Origin: CAYSIX01 sp964431205
GTDB lineage: Bacteria > Planctomycetota > Phycisphaerae > Phycisphaerales > Phycisphaeraceae
Direction of reading: 5' to 3'
DNA length: 47,975 bases
Assembly: GCA_964431205.1 (NCBI GenBank)
Contig: CAYSIX010000002.1
Location: forward strand, 1 to 47,975
Position 1 is the first letter of the stretch. Every line of letters begins with the position of its first letter. The position numbers and the translations under genes are program-made. Positions 8,103 through 16,472 of this stretch are shown one piece after another. The notes beneath the pieces are model-generated. The model had not been told where the DNA came from and searched no databases. It was given only the letters and a program-made list of their open reading frames with translations.

Positions 8103-9791
8103 TCAGGTTCGCCAGAAGACACGGCGGCGGGTGAAGGCGCTGACGATGACGGCCAGCAGCAGCGTCTTGGCCAGGGCCCAGACCAGGCGGCTCCAGGGGG
8201 TGTCAAAGACGTGCTGGAGGAACAGTTGATCGAGCGAGTCGGGCCCGTCGGCGGCGGAGAAGGGGCGGAGGATCGGGAGGTTGACCAACGGGGCCAGGAG
8301 GCTGCGGATGCCGACGTAGGCGATCATGGGGTTTTGGCCGTTGTCGATCAGGAGTCGGAACGGCCGGCGGGCGGGCAGCAGGTCGATCCAGACGACCAGG
8401 GAGGCGAGCAGGAGGATGGACAGGCCGGTGGAGACGAAGTAGTAGCTGAGGGTGACGGGCGGTCCCTTGGTGATGCCGTAGTGGTCGAAGGGCAGGAGGG
8501 CGAGGTACTCGTTGAGGTCGAGGGCGAGCCCGAGGAGCAGCGTGGCGGCGCCCCAGGCGGCGAGGGCGGCGACGAGTCGCGCGTCGGCGTGTCGGGGCCG
8601 GTCGAGGGCGAGGGCGGCGAGGGCGAGCAGGGGCAGGGCCAGGGCGGCGGCGAGCCAGGGGGTGCGCAGGGCGACGGGCCCGAGGGCGGCGACGGCGTGG
8701 CCGTGGTGCTGGAGGCCGACGAGCACGGCCAGGACGACGGCGAGCAGCAGGCCGGCGACGGCGGCGAGGCGTGCGGCGCCCACGGGTTTGGGCGGATCGG
8801 GCGCCGCGTCGTCACTGGAGGCGTCGCGGTCGGCGGGCCGCCGCATCCAGCGGAGCAGCAGGTCACCGACGATGGTGCCCGGGATGACGATGAACAGGAA
8901 CTTGGTGAAGGTGAAGTCGTACCAGTGGGAGAGGTCGAGAACGGGGGTGTCGACGATCCAGGTGAGGTTCAGGGCGCGTTCGGGCCAGTGCAGCAGCGGG
9001 TCGAAGACGGGCCACTGCCATTCGCCGCGTGCGAGCTGGTGGCCGACGAGGGGGATGGCGAGGGTGAGCAGACGCCAGTACGGGTGATGGCGTGTGAGCA
9101 GCCAGATGAGCGAGCCCCAGACGGCGAGGTTGGCGAGGATGAGGATGATGATGTCGGTGCGTGACCATCGGAAGCCGGTGCCGTCGGCGAAGTCGAGGCC
9201 GGCGAGGAGGCAGACGGCGGCGGAGACGCCGGCGCTGCGCAGGCCGAGGCGCCAGCGGAAGCTCCAGTCGGCGGGCAAGCGTGTGAGGACGGGGAAAAGC
9301 AGGAGGAAGCCGAAGAGGGCGATGAGCCAGGCGCCCAGGGCGGGCGGGTCCTGGATGGCGCCGGGGGTGATGTGCTGGACGTAGGCGGCGAAGAGCACGA
9401 GCAGGACGCCGCGGCCGAGGACGGCCAGGACGAGGCGCCGGCGCGAGGCGCCGCGCTGGAGGCGTCGGGAGAGGGCGAAGGGGAAGGCGGCGCCCATGGC
9501 GAAGAGGAACATGGGGAAGACCCAGTCGACCCAGGTGAAGCTGGCCCATTCGGGTCGGTGGGTCCAGGGGTCGGCGACGGGCTGCCAGTTGCCGGCGGCG
9601 TCGGGGAGGAAGCGGGGGTAGTAGCCGTGGTACATCCAGTTGGGCAGGTGGTTGGGCACGAGGCCGGAGAGGCACATCATGAGGATGGCCAGGCCGCGGA
9701 GGGCGTCGAGGGCGAGGCAGCGGCGCTCGGGGGCGTCGAGGGCGAGGGAGGTGGCCGGCGAGGTCGGTGCGGTGGTCGTGGCGGTGCTCAC
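8103..9791 (-). CDS. Multi-pass membrane acyltransferase, HGSNAT/DUF5009-like
   Basis: A 562-residue integral membrane protein with about ten to twelve hydrophobic segments. The N-terminal signature RRCLALDALRGLAILMM and WVDWVFPMFLFAMGAAFPFA, and the late block NPMIAYVGIRSLLAPLV, match the bacterial relatives of heparan-alpha-glucosaminide N-acetyltransferase (DUF5009/HGSNAT-like). In animals that enzyme transfers an acetyl group across the membrane to terminal glucosamine; bacterial members are uncharacterised and are presumed to acylate cell-surface or imported sugars. A GTG at 9791 is used, 6 nt after a TAGATT hexamer. It neighbours glycan-active genes on both sides, which fits a carbohydrate role. 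The substrate is an inference. Confidence 0.8.
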   Translation of the reverse strand: MSTATTTAPTSPATSLALDAPERRCLALDALRGLAILMMCLSGLVPNHLPNWMYHGYYPRFLPDAAGNWQPVADPWTHRPEWASFTWVDWVFPMFLFAMGAAFPFALSRRLQRGASRRRLVLAVLGRGVLLVLFAAYVQHITPGAIQDPPALGAWLIALFGFLLLFPVLTRLPADWSFRWRLGLRSAGVSAAVCLLAGLDFADGTGFRWSRTDIIILILANLAVWGSLIWLLTRHHPYWRLLTLAIPLVGHQLARGEWQWPVFDPLLHWPERALNLTWIVDTPVLDLSHWYDFTFTKFLFIVIPGTIVGDLLLRWMRRPADRDASSDDAAPDPPKPVGAARLAAVAGLLLAVVLAVLVGLQHHGHAVAALGPVALRTPWLAAALALPLLALAALALDRPRHADARLVAALAAWGAATLLLGLALDLNEYLALLPFDHYGITKGPPVTLSYYFVSTGLSILLLASLVVWIDLLPARRPFRLLIDNGQNPMIAYVGIRSLLAPLVNLPILRPFSAADGPDSLDQLFLQHVFDTPWSRLVWALAKTLLLAVIVSAFTRRRVFWRT

Positions 9792-9797
9792 GCGGGC

Positions 9798-9803
9798 AAT
9801 CTA
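9798..9803 (-). promoter_or_regulatory. Candidate -10 element (leaderless start) of the acyltransferase gene
   Basis: On the minus strand TAGATT ends 6 nt before the GTG at 9791. No ribosome binding site is visible between them, suggesting transcription starts at or next to the start codon. Confidence 0.35.
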
Positions 9804-9866
9804 TCAGGGGAGGCGTGCCGTGGCAGGCGGGGGCGGGCGATCCCGGCGAAGGCCGGTCGCGGAACG

Positions 9867-9884
9867 CGGCGGGCAGGCCCGCCG
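9867..9884 (-). terminator. Candidate hairpin downstream of the PilZ gene
   Basis: CGGCGGGC, a 2-nt spacer and GCCCGCCG form an 8-bp stem 18 bp past the PilZ stop on the minus strand. It lacks a T-run and closely resembles the hairpin at 8049-8070. Confidence 0.35.
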
Positions 9885-9902
9885 GCTAAACGGGGGCGCC
9901 GC

Positions 9903-10370
9903 TCAGACCTCCGGCTCGTCGCCGTCGAGGAACGCGTCGATCTCGATCGGCTCGTCGAACTGGACGCCGACCTCGTGGATGCGCTGCTCGACGTGTCGGC
10001 ACCACTGAACGCGGGCGTCGATCACGGCGCCCTTGCCGTCGGGTCGCGGGAGGATGACCTGGCAGACGGTTCGCGGGTGGACGTAGGCGCCGTGGAAGAA
10101 CCCGAGCCCGCCGCGGCTGAGGTTGCGGCTGTAGACGATAAAGTTTTGCGGCTCCTTGGCGCCGGGCTGTTGAGCACGAAGGATGCAGCGGATGCGTTTT
10201 TCGTAGCGCTTGCGTTCGTGGTGGCGTTTTTCGGCCGGGTTCTGGCCCTGGGCAGCGGCCTCGCGGACGCGCCGGGTCAGGTCGGCCCACTTCTGGTCGT
10301 CGAGCTTGAGCGTGTCGATGGCGGCCGCGGCGGAGGGGCGCCTGGACGGGTCGGCGGCGTGCTGGTTCAC
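9903..10370 (-). CDS. PilZ domain protein (putative cyclic-di-GMP effector)
   Basis: A 155-residue cytoplasmic protein. The C-terminal 100 residues form a PilZ domain with the basic RxxxR-type segment (HHERKRYEKRIRC) and the NLSRGGLGFF motif (the D/NxSxxG loop), the two signatures of c-di-GMP binding. The first 50 residues form a charged helix. The GTG at 10370 is chosen because GGAG sits 7 nt upstream on the minus strand and because longer reading frames (to 10436) would begin inside a transcription terminator. The GGDEF/EAL protein at 32.3 kb could supply or remove the ligand, but no linkage is shown. Confidence 0.82.
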   Translation of the reverse strand: MNQHAADPSRRPSAAAAIDTLKLDDQKWADLTRRVREAAAQGQNPAEKRHHERKRYEKRIRCILRAQQPGAKEPQNFIVYSRNLSRGGLGFFHGAYVHPRTVCQVILPRPDGKGAVIDARVQWCRHVEQRIHEVGVQFDEPIEIDAFLDGDEPEV

Positions 10371-10429
10371 GGCGAGTCTCCGGAAGGGCCAGGGGCGAGC
10401 GGAAAGGTGCCGTAAGGTCATCGTACAGC

Positions 10430-10462
10430 AAAACACCGCCCCGGCGAAGGGCCGGGGCGGTG
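10430..10462 (-). terminator. Rho-independent terminator of the first PEP-CTERM gene
   Basis: A perfect 12-bp stem (CACCGCCCCGGC at 10434-10445 and its complement at 10451-10462) with a 5-nt loop is followed on the minus strand by TTTT. It lies 75 bp after the stop at 10537 and just before the PilZ start. Confidence 0.8.
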
Positions 10463-10536
10463 TCGCAAGTCGGCTGGATGTCGAGCGGCGCGGCCGGGGG
10501 TCGTAACTCCTGGCCGAGGCCGCGGTTGCAGAAGGC

Positions 10537-11214
10537 TCAGGCGGTGCGGCGACGCGCCAGGGCCACGAGGCCGCCGAGGCCGAGCAGGGCCACGGAAGCG
10601 GGTTCGGGCACGGCGTCGAACATGACGGCCGCGGACCGCATCGAGACGAAGCTGTTCGAGCCGGCCTCTTGGCTGAGCGTGTAGGTCCGCGCGGCGTCGA
10701 GGTTGACCGACCCGAGCAGGACCCACTCGTCGCCCAAGCCGTTCTGATCGAGCGAGACGTTCAGCAGCTCGTTGGCCATGTCGTCGGTCAGGACGAAGGT
10801 GGTGTTGCCGCCGCTGACGTTCTCGGTGAAGGGCCAGGTGGCGTAGACGTTGTAGGGGCCGGAGCCGCCGGCGGTCAGGCCGGAGGCGGTGTCGCCGTCG
10901 TCGTTGAGCGCGGTGCCGGCGGTGAGGGCGAGGTTGTCGCCGTCGACGTCGAGGTCGTAGGTGTACAGGTAGGTGTCGGGCTCGGCATCGCCGTCGCCGC
11001 CGAAGATGCTGTCGCCGCCGGTCAGGCCGACGGCCGCGCTGGCGGCGCTCTGGCTGGCGGTGGTGGTGTCGCCGCCGAAGCCGAAGTTCGGGCTGAACGT
11101 CAGCACGCCGTCGTCGGCGCCGTCGGTGTCGATCTCGACGACGAACGCGGCGTGGGCCGTCGCGCCGGTCCAGACAAGGGCGGCACAGGTCAGGGTCGTG
11201 ATCCAGGTTCGCAT
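10537..11214 (-). CDS. Secreted PEP-CTERM protein
   Basis: A 225-residue exported protein. The start at 11214 follows GGAGGAG at good spacing and gives the signal peptide MRTWITTLTCAALVWTGATA. The body is Asp/Gly/Thr-rich and beta-sheet-like; the segment EWVLLGSVNLDAARTYTLSQ followed by SFVSMRSAAVMFDA resembles the end of golvesin-like beta domains, though this is tentative. The C-terminus VPEPASVALLGLGGLVALAR plus RRRTA is a textbook PEP-CTERM sorting signal: the PEP motif, a hydrophobic helix and a basic tail, processed by an exosortase (archaeosortase-like) not present in this window. The gene has its own ribosome site and terminator. Confidence 0.88.
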   Translation of the reverse strand: MRTWITTLTCAALVWTGATAHAAFVVEIDTDGADDGVLTFSPNFGFGGDTTTASQSAASAAVGLTGGDSIFGGDGDAEPDTYLYTYDLDVDGDNLALTAGTALNDDGDTASGLTAGGSGPYNVYATWPFTENVSGGNTTFVLTDDMANELLNVSLDQNGLGDEWVLLGSVNLDAARTYTLSQEAGSNSFVSMRSAAVMFDAVPEPASVALLGLGGLVALARRRTA

Positions 11215-11259
11215 GGGTTTCTCCTCCAAAGCTCGAAAAACGGAAAGTGGCGAGTTCCG

Positions 11260-11294
11260 AAAAGGGCCCGTCGCGGAGTTGGCCGGGACGGGCC
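11260..11294 (-). terminator. Rho-independent terminator of the second PEP-CTERM gene
   Basis: On the minus strand GGCCCGTC pairs with GACGGGCC across a 14-nt loop and is followed by C and TTTT. It lies 58 bp past the stop at 11352. Confidence 0.75.
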
Positions 11295-11351
11295 GGAGAG
11301 ATTCGGTTTCCGCGTCGCGTACGCCGCGGCGCGGTCACGTTCGCGCATCGA

Positions 11352-12095
11352 TCAGGCGGTGCGACGGCGCGCCAGGGCGGCCAGGCCACCGAGGCCGAGC
11401 AACGCCAGCGACGCCGGCTCGGGCACGCCCTTGACGTAGAAGCTCAGCGTGCCGCTGGTGCCGATCGTCGGATTGGGCACGTTGGCGGCCTGGAACGTCG
11501 TCAGGCGAACCCACCGGGTCGGGTCGTCGTCGATGAACTCGAACTGCACCTCGAGCGACTGGCTGCCGGACTGGGCCATGGCGTCGGTGACGGCCGAGAC
11601 GTTGAAGTCCTCGGTGAGGCTGCCCGCCGTCGAGCCGGAGAACCGCGGCTCCTGGAACATGACCTCGTCGCCGATCGCGTTGGCCTCGAAGTCGGCCAGG
11701 ACGAAGTTGGCCGCGCCGTCGTTGAAGGTCACATCGTCGATCCAGAGCGTGATGGGCCCGGTGAACCCGCCGCTGCGGATGTTGATGTGCTCGAGCACGC
11801 CCTTGCCGTCGGTGCCACCGTCGAGGACGCCGTCGGCGGTGGCGCCGGCGAAGGCGGTGATCGCCGCGGTGTCCAGGTCGATCGTGACGAGCTGCCAGGT
11901 GTTGTCGAGCGTGACGCTGTGGACGTCACGATCGACGAACTCGATGCCGCCGGAGAACCCGCCGTCGGCGCCGATCGCCGCGTCGGTCTCGGTCTCGCGG
12001 ACGCCGATGCCCAGGTCGAGCGACTGGGCCAGCGCCGGCGACGCGACCATCATGGCCGCGCCGGCCATCGTCAGAAACTTGAACCCTCGTGTCAT
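11352..12095 (-). CDS. Secreted PEP-CTERM protein
   Basis: A 247-residue exported protein starting at 12095, where AAGGAGG lies 7 nt upstream on the minus strand. The signal peptide is MTRGFKFLTMAGAAMMVASP with cleavage near ALAQS. The body looks like a beta-sandwich: WQLVTIDLDTAAITAF, ITLWIDDVTFNDG and ANFVLADFEANAIGDEVMFQ recall a CBM-like or LamG-like jelly roll with a paired strand pattern. It ends with VPEPASLALLGLGGLAALAR and an RRRTA tail, a PEP-CTERM sorting signal nearly identical to that of the neighbour at 10537. It may be a matrix or surface protein; no enzyme motif is visible. Confidence 0.87.
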   Translation of the reverse strand: MTRGFKFLTMAGAAMMVASPALAQSLDLGIGVRETETDAAIGADGGFSGGIEFVDRDVHSVTLDNTWQLVTIDLDTAAITAFAGATADGVLDGGTDGKGVLEHINIRSGGFTGPITLWIDDVTFNDGAANFVLADFEANAIGDEVMFQEPRFSGSTAGSLTEDFNVSAVTDAMAQSGSQSLEVQFEFIDDDPTRWVRLTTFQAANVPNPTIGTSGTLSFYVKGVPEPASLALLGLGGLAALARRRTA

Positions 12096-12177
12096 ATATG
12101 TCCCTCCTTCGTTGAGACTGGAGCGGCCACGAGCCGCGACGTGAGATCTAACTTCCTCCATGGGCCACGGTGGCCCG

Positions 12178-12211
12178 AAAGGGTCGCGTCGGCGGCTGGC
12201 CGGCGCGACCC
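12178..12211 (-). terminator. Probable terminator of the dockerin/PEP-CTERM gene
   Basis: GGGTCGCG and CGCGACCC form an 8-bp stem with a G+C-rich loop that can pair further, followed on the minus strand by TTTC. It lies 16 bp beyond the stop at 12228. A second short stem (12162-12176) lies just beyond it. Confidence 0.5.
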
Positions 12212-12227
12212 GGGGATTGTAAACGAA

Positions 12228-13328
12228 TCAGCGGCGGCGACGAAGCGTCGCCAGGGCGCCCAGACCGATCAGGGCCAGGCTGGCCGGCTCGGGCACGGCC
12301 GCGCCGTCGAGGCCCGTGCCGAAGTTGATCTGCCAGATGCCCAGGTCGAACGCGTCGACGTCGCCGTCGGCGTCGAAGTCGGCGCTCAGGCCCTCGCCGG
12401 TCTGGCCGAACTGGGTCTGCCAGAGGCCCAGGTCGAAGGCGTCGACGTCACCGTCGCCGTCGGCATCGCCGGGCACGGCCGTGGCGGCCTCGATGACCTC
12501 GACAAGGATGTTGTCGAAGTGGCCGGCACCAGAACCAGGTACGTCAGGATCACCCAAGGAAGAAAAATCACCCGGAGTACCGAATCGCACCTCAGTAAAG
12601 CCGTTCTCAGAAGTGATCGCCGCGACCGTCCGCGTCGCGTCGATGTCGCCGTCAGCGAACAGGTCGAAGCTGATCTCGATTTCCTCGGGCTTGATGACCG
12701 CCATCCAGCGGTGCCAGCCCTCCTGAGTTCGGTTCACGTTGACCTCGATCATCTCGGTCCCGGCGTCGGGGTCCTCGGGATCGATGGGCACCTCGATCAT
12801 CTCCGTGCCCATGTCGAAGAAGTCCCACCCGCCGCCACCGCCGACGTCCGGGACTTCCGAGCCGGCATCAAACAGGATCGTGCGGAAGGAGTACGGAGGA
12901 AACCCTGCGGGGTCTTCAGTCGAAAACGCGTTCCAGTGGCCGAGCTCGAGCAGGTTCTGCCCCAATTCGAAGTTGCGGAGCCCCAGTGTCACTCGCTTGT
13001 TGGATGTAATTCCTTCGTCGAAGATGTCCACTGAAACTTTGATCCATTCTTCCTCAGTTGGAACGATCGGCGCATCGAACTCCCGAAAATTCAGCCCATC
13101 GCCGGGGTGAAGAACGGATTGACCAGGGTTGCCAAAGTCTGTCACCAACTCCGGCAACGGATCTGTTTCTTGCCTCGTAGAGGTATCAGGATTCCAGACG
13201 GCCTCGAAGTCGCCGGTGCTGTTGTAGGACTCAAAGTCTTCCTGAACGACGACGCCGATCTCGGCGATCGCCGGCGAGGCGATCAGGGCCGCCGCCAGGG
13301 CGCTGCAGGTGCTGATTCTTCGTGTCAT
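12228..13328 (-). CDS. Secreted PEP-CTERM protein with dockerin-type Ca-binding repeats
   Basis: A 366-residue exported protein. The signal peptide is MTRRISTCSALAAALIASPA, and the ATG at 13328 follows AGGAGG on the minus strand. Residues about 25-275 form an unrecognised beta domain that contains WIKVSVDIFDEG and HRWMAVIKPEEIEISFDLFA, reminiscent of a concanavalin/LamG fold. Near the C-terminus are two EF-hand-like repeats, GDADGDGDVDAFDLGLWQTQ and ADFDADGDVDAFDLGIWQIN, the layout of type I dockerin. The protein ends with VPEPASLALIGLGALATLRR, a PEP-CTERM signal. In cellulosome systems dockerins bind cohesins, but lone dockerins on planctomycete surface proteins have no known partner. No cohesin gene is present here. 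Confidence 0.88.
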   Translation of the reverse strand: MTRRISTCSALAAALIASPAIAEIGVVVQEDFESYNSTGDFEAVWNPDTSTRQETDPLPELVTDFGNPGQSVLHPGDGLNFREFDAPIVPTEEEWIKVSVDIFDEGITSNKRVTLGLRNFELGQNLLELGHWNAFSTEDPAGFPPYSFRTILFDAGSEVPDVGGGGGWDFFDMGTEMIEVPIDPEDPDAGTEMIEVNVNRTQEGWHRWMAVIKPEEIEISFDLFADGDIDATRTVAAITSENGFTEVRFGTPGDFSSLGDPDVPGSGAGHFDNILVEVIEAATAVPGDADGDGDVDAFDLGLWQTQFGQTGEGLSADFDADGDVDAFDLGIWQINFGTGLDGAAVPEPASLALIGLGALATLRRRR

Positions 13329-13721
13329 CCCAATTTCCTCCTGAGCCGTAGAAAAGTTGATCCTGTCACTCCATCACCGCAGACGTAATGGCTGACGGAC
13401 CCATCGCGAGGCACGGGTCGTCCGGCAGCCGGGTTGGTCACGGGCGCTTCCCCCCTGCCCGCGATGAGTCGGTCCTCCGCCCCTACTTATAGACCACCGA
13501 AGCGTGGATCGCAAGCGTTTTTATCGATTGTGCTAGGAAAATCTGTTGTGGCGCCCGACGGCACCGATCACCGCCCGGCGCCGCCGACGGCCCGCTCCAC
13601 CCAGCCTCACCATCCCTCGCAGCTTCGCCCCCCCCGCCGGACCGGCCGTCGGCCTCGGCCAGCCATCGCCGGCACCCGTCTGTTAAGCTGGTCGGGGGGG
13701 CACGTCGACCAAGGAGCGCCG
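13329..13721. other. Divergent intergenic region
   Basis: A 393-bp gap between the minus-strand dockerin/PEP-CTERM gene and the plus-strand lyase gene. It contains a locally A/T-rich patch at about 13480-13550 with a candidate minus-strand promoter. Open frames here are non-coding by composition and lack ribosome sites. Nothing else was recognised. Confidence 0.45.
13486..13514 (-). promoter_or_regulatory. Candidate sigma70-type promoter for the dockerin/PEP-CTERM gene
   Basis: On the minus strand TTGCGA (13514-13509), a 17-bp spacer and TATAAG (13491-13486) form a good match with ideal spacing. The transcript would have a leader of about 150 nt before the ATG at 13328. Confidence 0.45.
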
Positions 13722-16223
13722 ATGCGCGGGTGGCAACGAATGAGGGTCGCCGGGGAAGCGCGGCGGAGCGGCCCGGTCGCCGGCGCGCTGCTCCTCCTGC
13801 TCGCCTGCCACGCCGCGCTGGCCGGGCGACCCGAGGCTTCGTTCCCCGAACGCCGGCCGACCGACGGCAACTTCAACCGGCCGGCGGCCGGCGCCGTCGT
13901 GGACCTGACGCCGCCGGGCTTCTGCTGGTGGCGCGCCGGGCCACGCGACGCGGTCTTCTATCGCCTGACGATCGAGGACGCGGGGGCGAGCGAGGTGTAC
14001 CGCTCGCCGATCCTGCGTGATCCGGTGCACGTGCCGGATCGGGCCTTGCCGCCGGGCCGTTACACCTGGACGGTCGAGGCCACGAACGAGGCCGGCGCCA
14101 CGCTGGCGCGGCGGGCGCCCGAGTCGTTCACGATCGCTGACGATCCGCTGGAGCTGCCGTGGGTCGAGCCGACGGAGCTGCTCGAGCGCATCCCGCGTGA
14201 GCACCCGCGGCTGCTGTTTCCCGCGGCGGAGCTCGACGGCGTGCGCGCCACGCTGAGCACGACGCGTCGGGCGGCCTACGAGGACCTGCGTCGCGCCGCC
14301 GACGAGGCGCTGTCGCTCGAGCCGATGCCCAGGCCCGACTTCGACCGGTTCGACAAGGAAACCGAGTACGCCCGGCGGCGCACGGCGTACCGCGCGTCGT
14401 ACCAGCAGTTCACGCGCGTGTACCACCGCGGCGCCGTGCCGATGGCGCTGATGTACCTGCTCAGCGGGGACGAGCGCTACGGCGAGGCGGCCAAGCGGCA
14501 CGTGCTGCAACTGACCGAGTGGGAGACCGACGGGATCGCCTCGCTCGAAGAGGGTTTCGACGAGATCGGCCTGCGCATCTGCCGCGTGCTGCCGCAATGC
14601 TACGACTGGCTGTACCCGCTGTTCACCGAGGACGAGCGGCAGCGGGTGCGCACGGCGCTGATCGAGCACGGCAACCGGATGCTGGCGCGGCTGGAGCGGC
14701 GTGACTTTCTCAACTACTCGGCGTACAGCCACGACGGCCGCCTGCCGGGGTACCTGTGCGAGTTCGCGATCGTGATGGCCGATGAGCCCGAGGCCGAGCG
14801 CTGGCTGGACTACGCGCTGCGCGCCCTGCTGACGGTGTTCCCGCACTGGGCGGGCAAGGACGGCGGATGGGCCGAGGGCGTCAGCTACGCCCTGTCCTAC
14901 AACGAGCGGTTCATCACGCCGATGGAGTCGCTGGTCCGCGCGACCGGGTACGACCTGTGGAAGAAAGCGTACTTCCGGAACATGCGGCACTTCCTGACCG
15001 CGTGCGTGGCGCCGAACGGGGAGATCATGCCGTTCGGCGACGGCGAGCACGGCCGCGTGGCGACGCGCGCCGACGGGCTGCGCTCGATCCTGCACTTCCA
15101 CGCCCTGAAGTACCAAGATCCGGTGACACGGTGGTGGATCGAGCAGTTGCCGTCGCGGGACGACGCCTGGAGCCGCGTCGGCCCGGTGCACCGGCTGATC
15201 CTGCCCGACACGCTCGAGCCGCGCCGCCCCGACGACGTGCCGCCCGACCGCGCGTTCTTCGGCGTGGGCTGGGCCGCGCTGCACAGCGACCCGACCGACC
15301 CGCCACGCGACCTGATGCTGCTGTTCAAGAGCTCGCCGTTCGGCGCCGTCAGCCACAGCCACGCCGACCAGAACAGCTTCGCGATCCTGCACGGCGGCCG
15401 GGCGCTGGCCGGGCCCGGCGCCGACCGCTTCCCCCAGCACGGCTCACCGTTCCACACCGAATACGCCCAGCACACCGTCGCCCACAACGCCCTGCTGATC
15501 GACGGCCGCGGCCAGATCAACCGCGACGCGCACGCCACCGGCCGGCTCACCGACTTCAAGAGCCTGCCCGGCCTCGGCTACGTCGCCGGCCAGGCCGCCG
15601 ACTGCTACGGCGAGCCCGTCCGCACCTACACCCGCCACGCCCTGATGATCCGCCCCGACCTGATCGTCCTCGTCGACGACCTCGCGACCGACAAGCCCGT
15701 CTCGATCGACTGGCTCATGCACGCCCGTGAGCAGATCGCGATCAACGAATCCACCCAACGCCTCGGCGTCACCCGCGGCCCGTCCACCATGGCCGTCCAA
15801 CTGCTCACGCCCGGCGGGTTCACGTTCACCCAGACCGACCAGTGGCCCATCCCGCCCAAGCAGGACTATCCCATGGCCCCGGCGCCCGAGCCGCCTCGCT
15901 GGTGGCACTTCTCCGCCACGGCCAACAACCAGCGCAGTCACCACCGCGTCGCCGCGATCATGCACGTCACCGAGTCCCGACCCAGCGACGTGCCCGACCT
16001 GGCGCCGCTCAACGCCGACGACACGCTGCGCCTCGAGCTCGACCGCCCCGCCGGTCGGCTCACCCTGCGCATCAGCCTCGACCCCGACTCGGACGAACCG
16101 CTGATCGACGCACGCCTGACGCCGCCCGAAGGCGACGAGCAGCGTGTCACGGTCTCGCCCGAGGGTGCGCTGATCGCGGATCCGCTTGAGCGCGAGCAGG
16201 GCCGCCCGACCGACTCAGACTGA
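13722..16223 (+). CDS. Heparinase II/III-family polysaccharide lyase with DUF4962-type N-terminus
   Basis: An 833-residue exported enzyme. The ATG at 13722 has AAGGAG 6 nt upstream and leads into a hydrophobic export signal (about residues 19-37, VAGALLLLLACHAALAG). Residues about 40-140 form a fibronectin/Ig-like sheet (PPGFCWWRAGPRDAVFYRLT), as in DUF4962. Residues 150-500 form the alpha/alpha toroid (HPRLLF, YDWLYPLFTEDERQRVR, KDGGWAEGVSYALSYNERF). The heparinase II/III beta domain carries SHSHADQNSFAILHGGR and EYAQHTVAHNALLIDGRGQ, which include the conserved catalytic-region His residues. Such enzymes cleave uronic-acid polysaccharides (heparin-like, alginate and related) by beta-elimination. 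The exact substrate is unknown. It may be cell-associated or periplasmic. Confidence 0.87.
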   Translation: MRGWQRMRVAGEARRSGPVAGALLLLLACHAALAGRPEASFPERRPTDGNFNRPAAGAVVDLTPPGFCWWRAGPRDAVFYRLTIEDAGASEVYRSPILRDPVHVPDRALPPGRYTWTVEATNEAGATLARRAPESFTIADDPLELPWVEPTELLERIPREHPRLLFPAAELDGVRATLSTTRRAAYEDLRRAADEALSLEPMPRPDFDRFDKETEYARRRTAYRASYQQFTRVYHRGAVPMALMYLLSGDERYGEAAKRHVLQLTEWETDGIASLEEGFDEIGLRICRVLPQCYDWLYPLFTEDERQRVRTALIEHGNRMLARLERRDFLNYSAYSHDGRLPGYLCEFAIVMADEPEAERWLDYALRALLTVFPHWAGKDGGWAEGVSYALSYNERFITPMESLVRATGYDLWKKAYFRNMRHFLTACVAPNGEIMPFGDGEHGRVATRADGLRSILHFHALKYQDPVTRWWIEQLPSRDDAWSRVGPVHRLILPDTLEPRRPDDVPPDRAFFGVGWAALHSDPTDPPRDLMLLFKSSPFGAVSHSHADQNSFAILHGGRALAGPGADRFPQHGSPFHTEYAQHTVAHNALLIDGRGQINRDAHATGRLTDFKSLPGLGYVAGQAADCYGEPVRTYTRHALMIRPDLIVLVDDLATDKPVSIDWLMHAREQIAINESTQRLGVTRGPSTMAVQLLTPGGFTFTQTDQWPIPPKQDYPMAPAPEPPRWWHFSATANNQRSHHRVAAIMHVTESRPSDVPDLAPLNADDTLRLELDRPAGRLTLRISLDPDSDEPLIDARLTPPEGDEQRVTVSPEGALIADPLEREQGRPTDSD

Positions 16224-16242
16224 CCCGCGGCCGGCGGGCCGA

Positions 16243-16412
16243 TCGGGTGTAGTCCATAACTTGGGCGGTCTTGCCGGGTCAGGTGGGACCGGCGTCCCGC
16301 CGGTCGGTCTCTTCGCCGCTGCGCGGCGATGACAGGCCCGACGCCTGTCCCACCGACGAACAAGCCAAGTGCGCTCGCCGTCGCGGGTGCCCCACTTTTG
16401 GACTACACCCGG
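16243..16412. repeat. Intergenic inverted-repeat element, copy 1 (MITE/REP-like)
   Basis: A 170-bp unit lies between the lyase gene and hisF. Its ends are 24-bp inverted repeats (16243-16266 and 16389-16412, 20 of 24 matching) that include an exact 13-bp core CGGGTGTAGTCCA. Inside is a second pair of 24-bp inverted arms (16282-16305 and 16331-16354, about 20 of 24 matching) around CGCCGC-TGC-GCGGCG. No transposase frame is present. A diverged copy lies at 42331-42434. The arrangement suggests a mobile, structured, non-autonomous element. Confidence 0.72.
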
Positions 16413-16459
16413 TCGATCGCACCGCGACCGCGCCGCTTCCCGGCTCACGACGGGTCGGC

Positions 16460-16465
16460 TACGAT
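16460..16465 (+). promoter_or_regulatory. Candidate -10 element (leaderless start) of hisF
   Basis: TACGAT ends 7 nt before the ATG at 16473, and there is no Shine-Dalgarno sequence between them. The -35 region shows no clear match. Confidence 0.4.
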
Positions 16466-16472
16466 CCATTCC

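Noticed and set aside
12228..13328. Cellulosome component
   Set aside because: Dockerin-type repeats are present but there is no cohesin or scaffoldin gene; the PEP-CTERM tail points to surface sorting instead.
13683..15440. Long minus-strand open frame (585 codons) opposite the lyase gene
   Set aside because: It is a high-G+C shadow: the plus-strand frame carries a signal peptide, a ribosome site and conserved heparinase motifs, while the minus frame is Arg/Val/Gln-rich with no motif.
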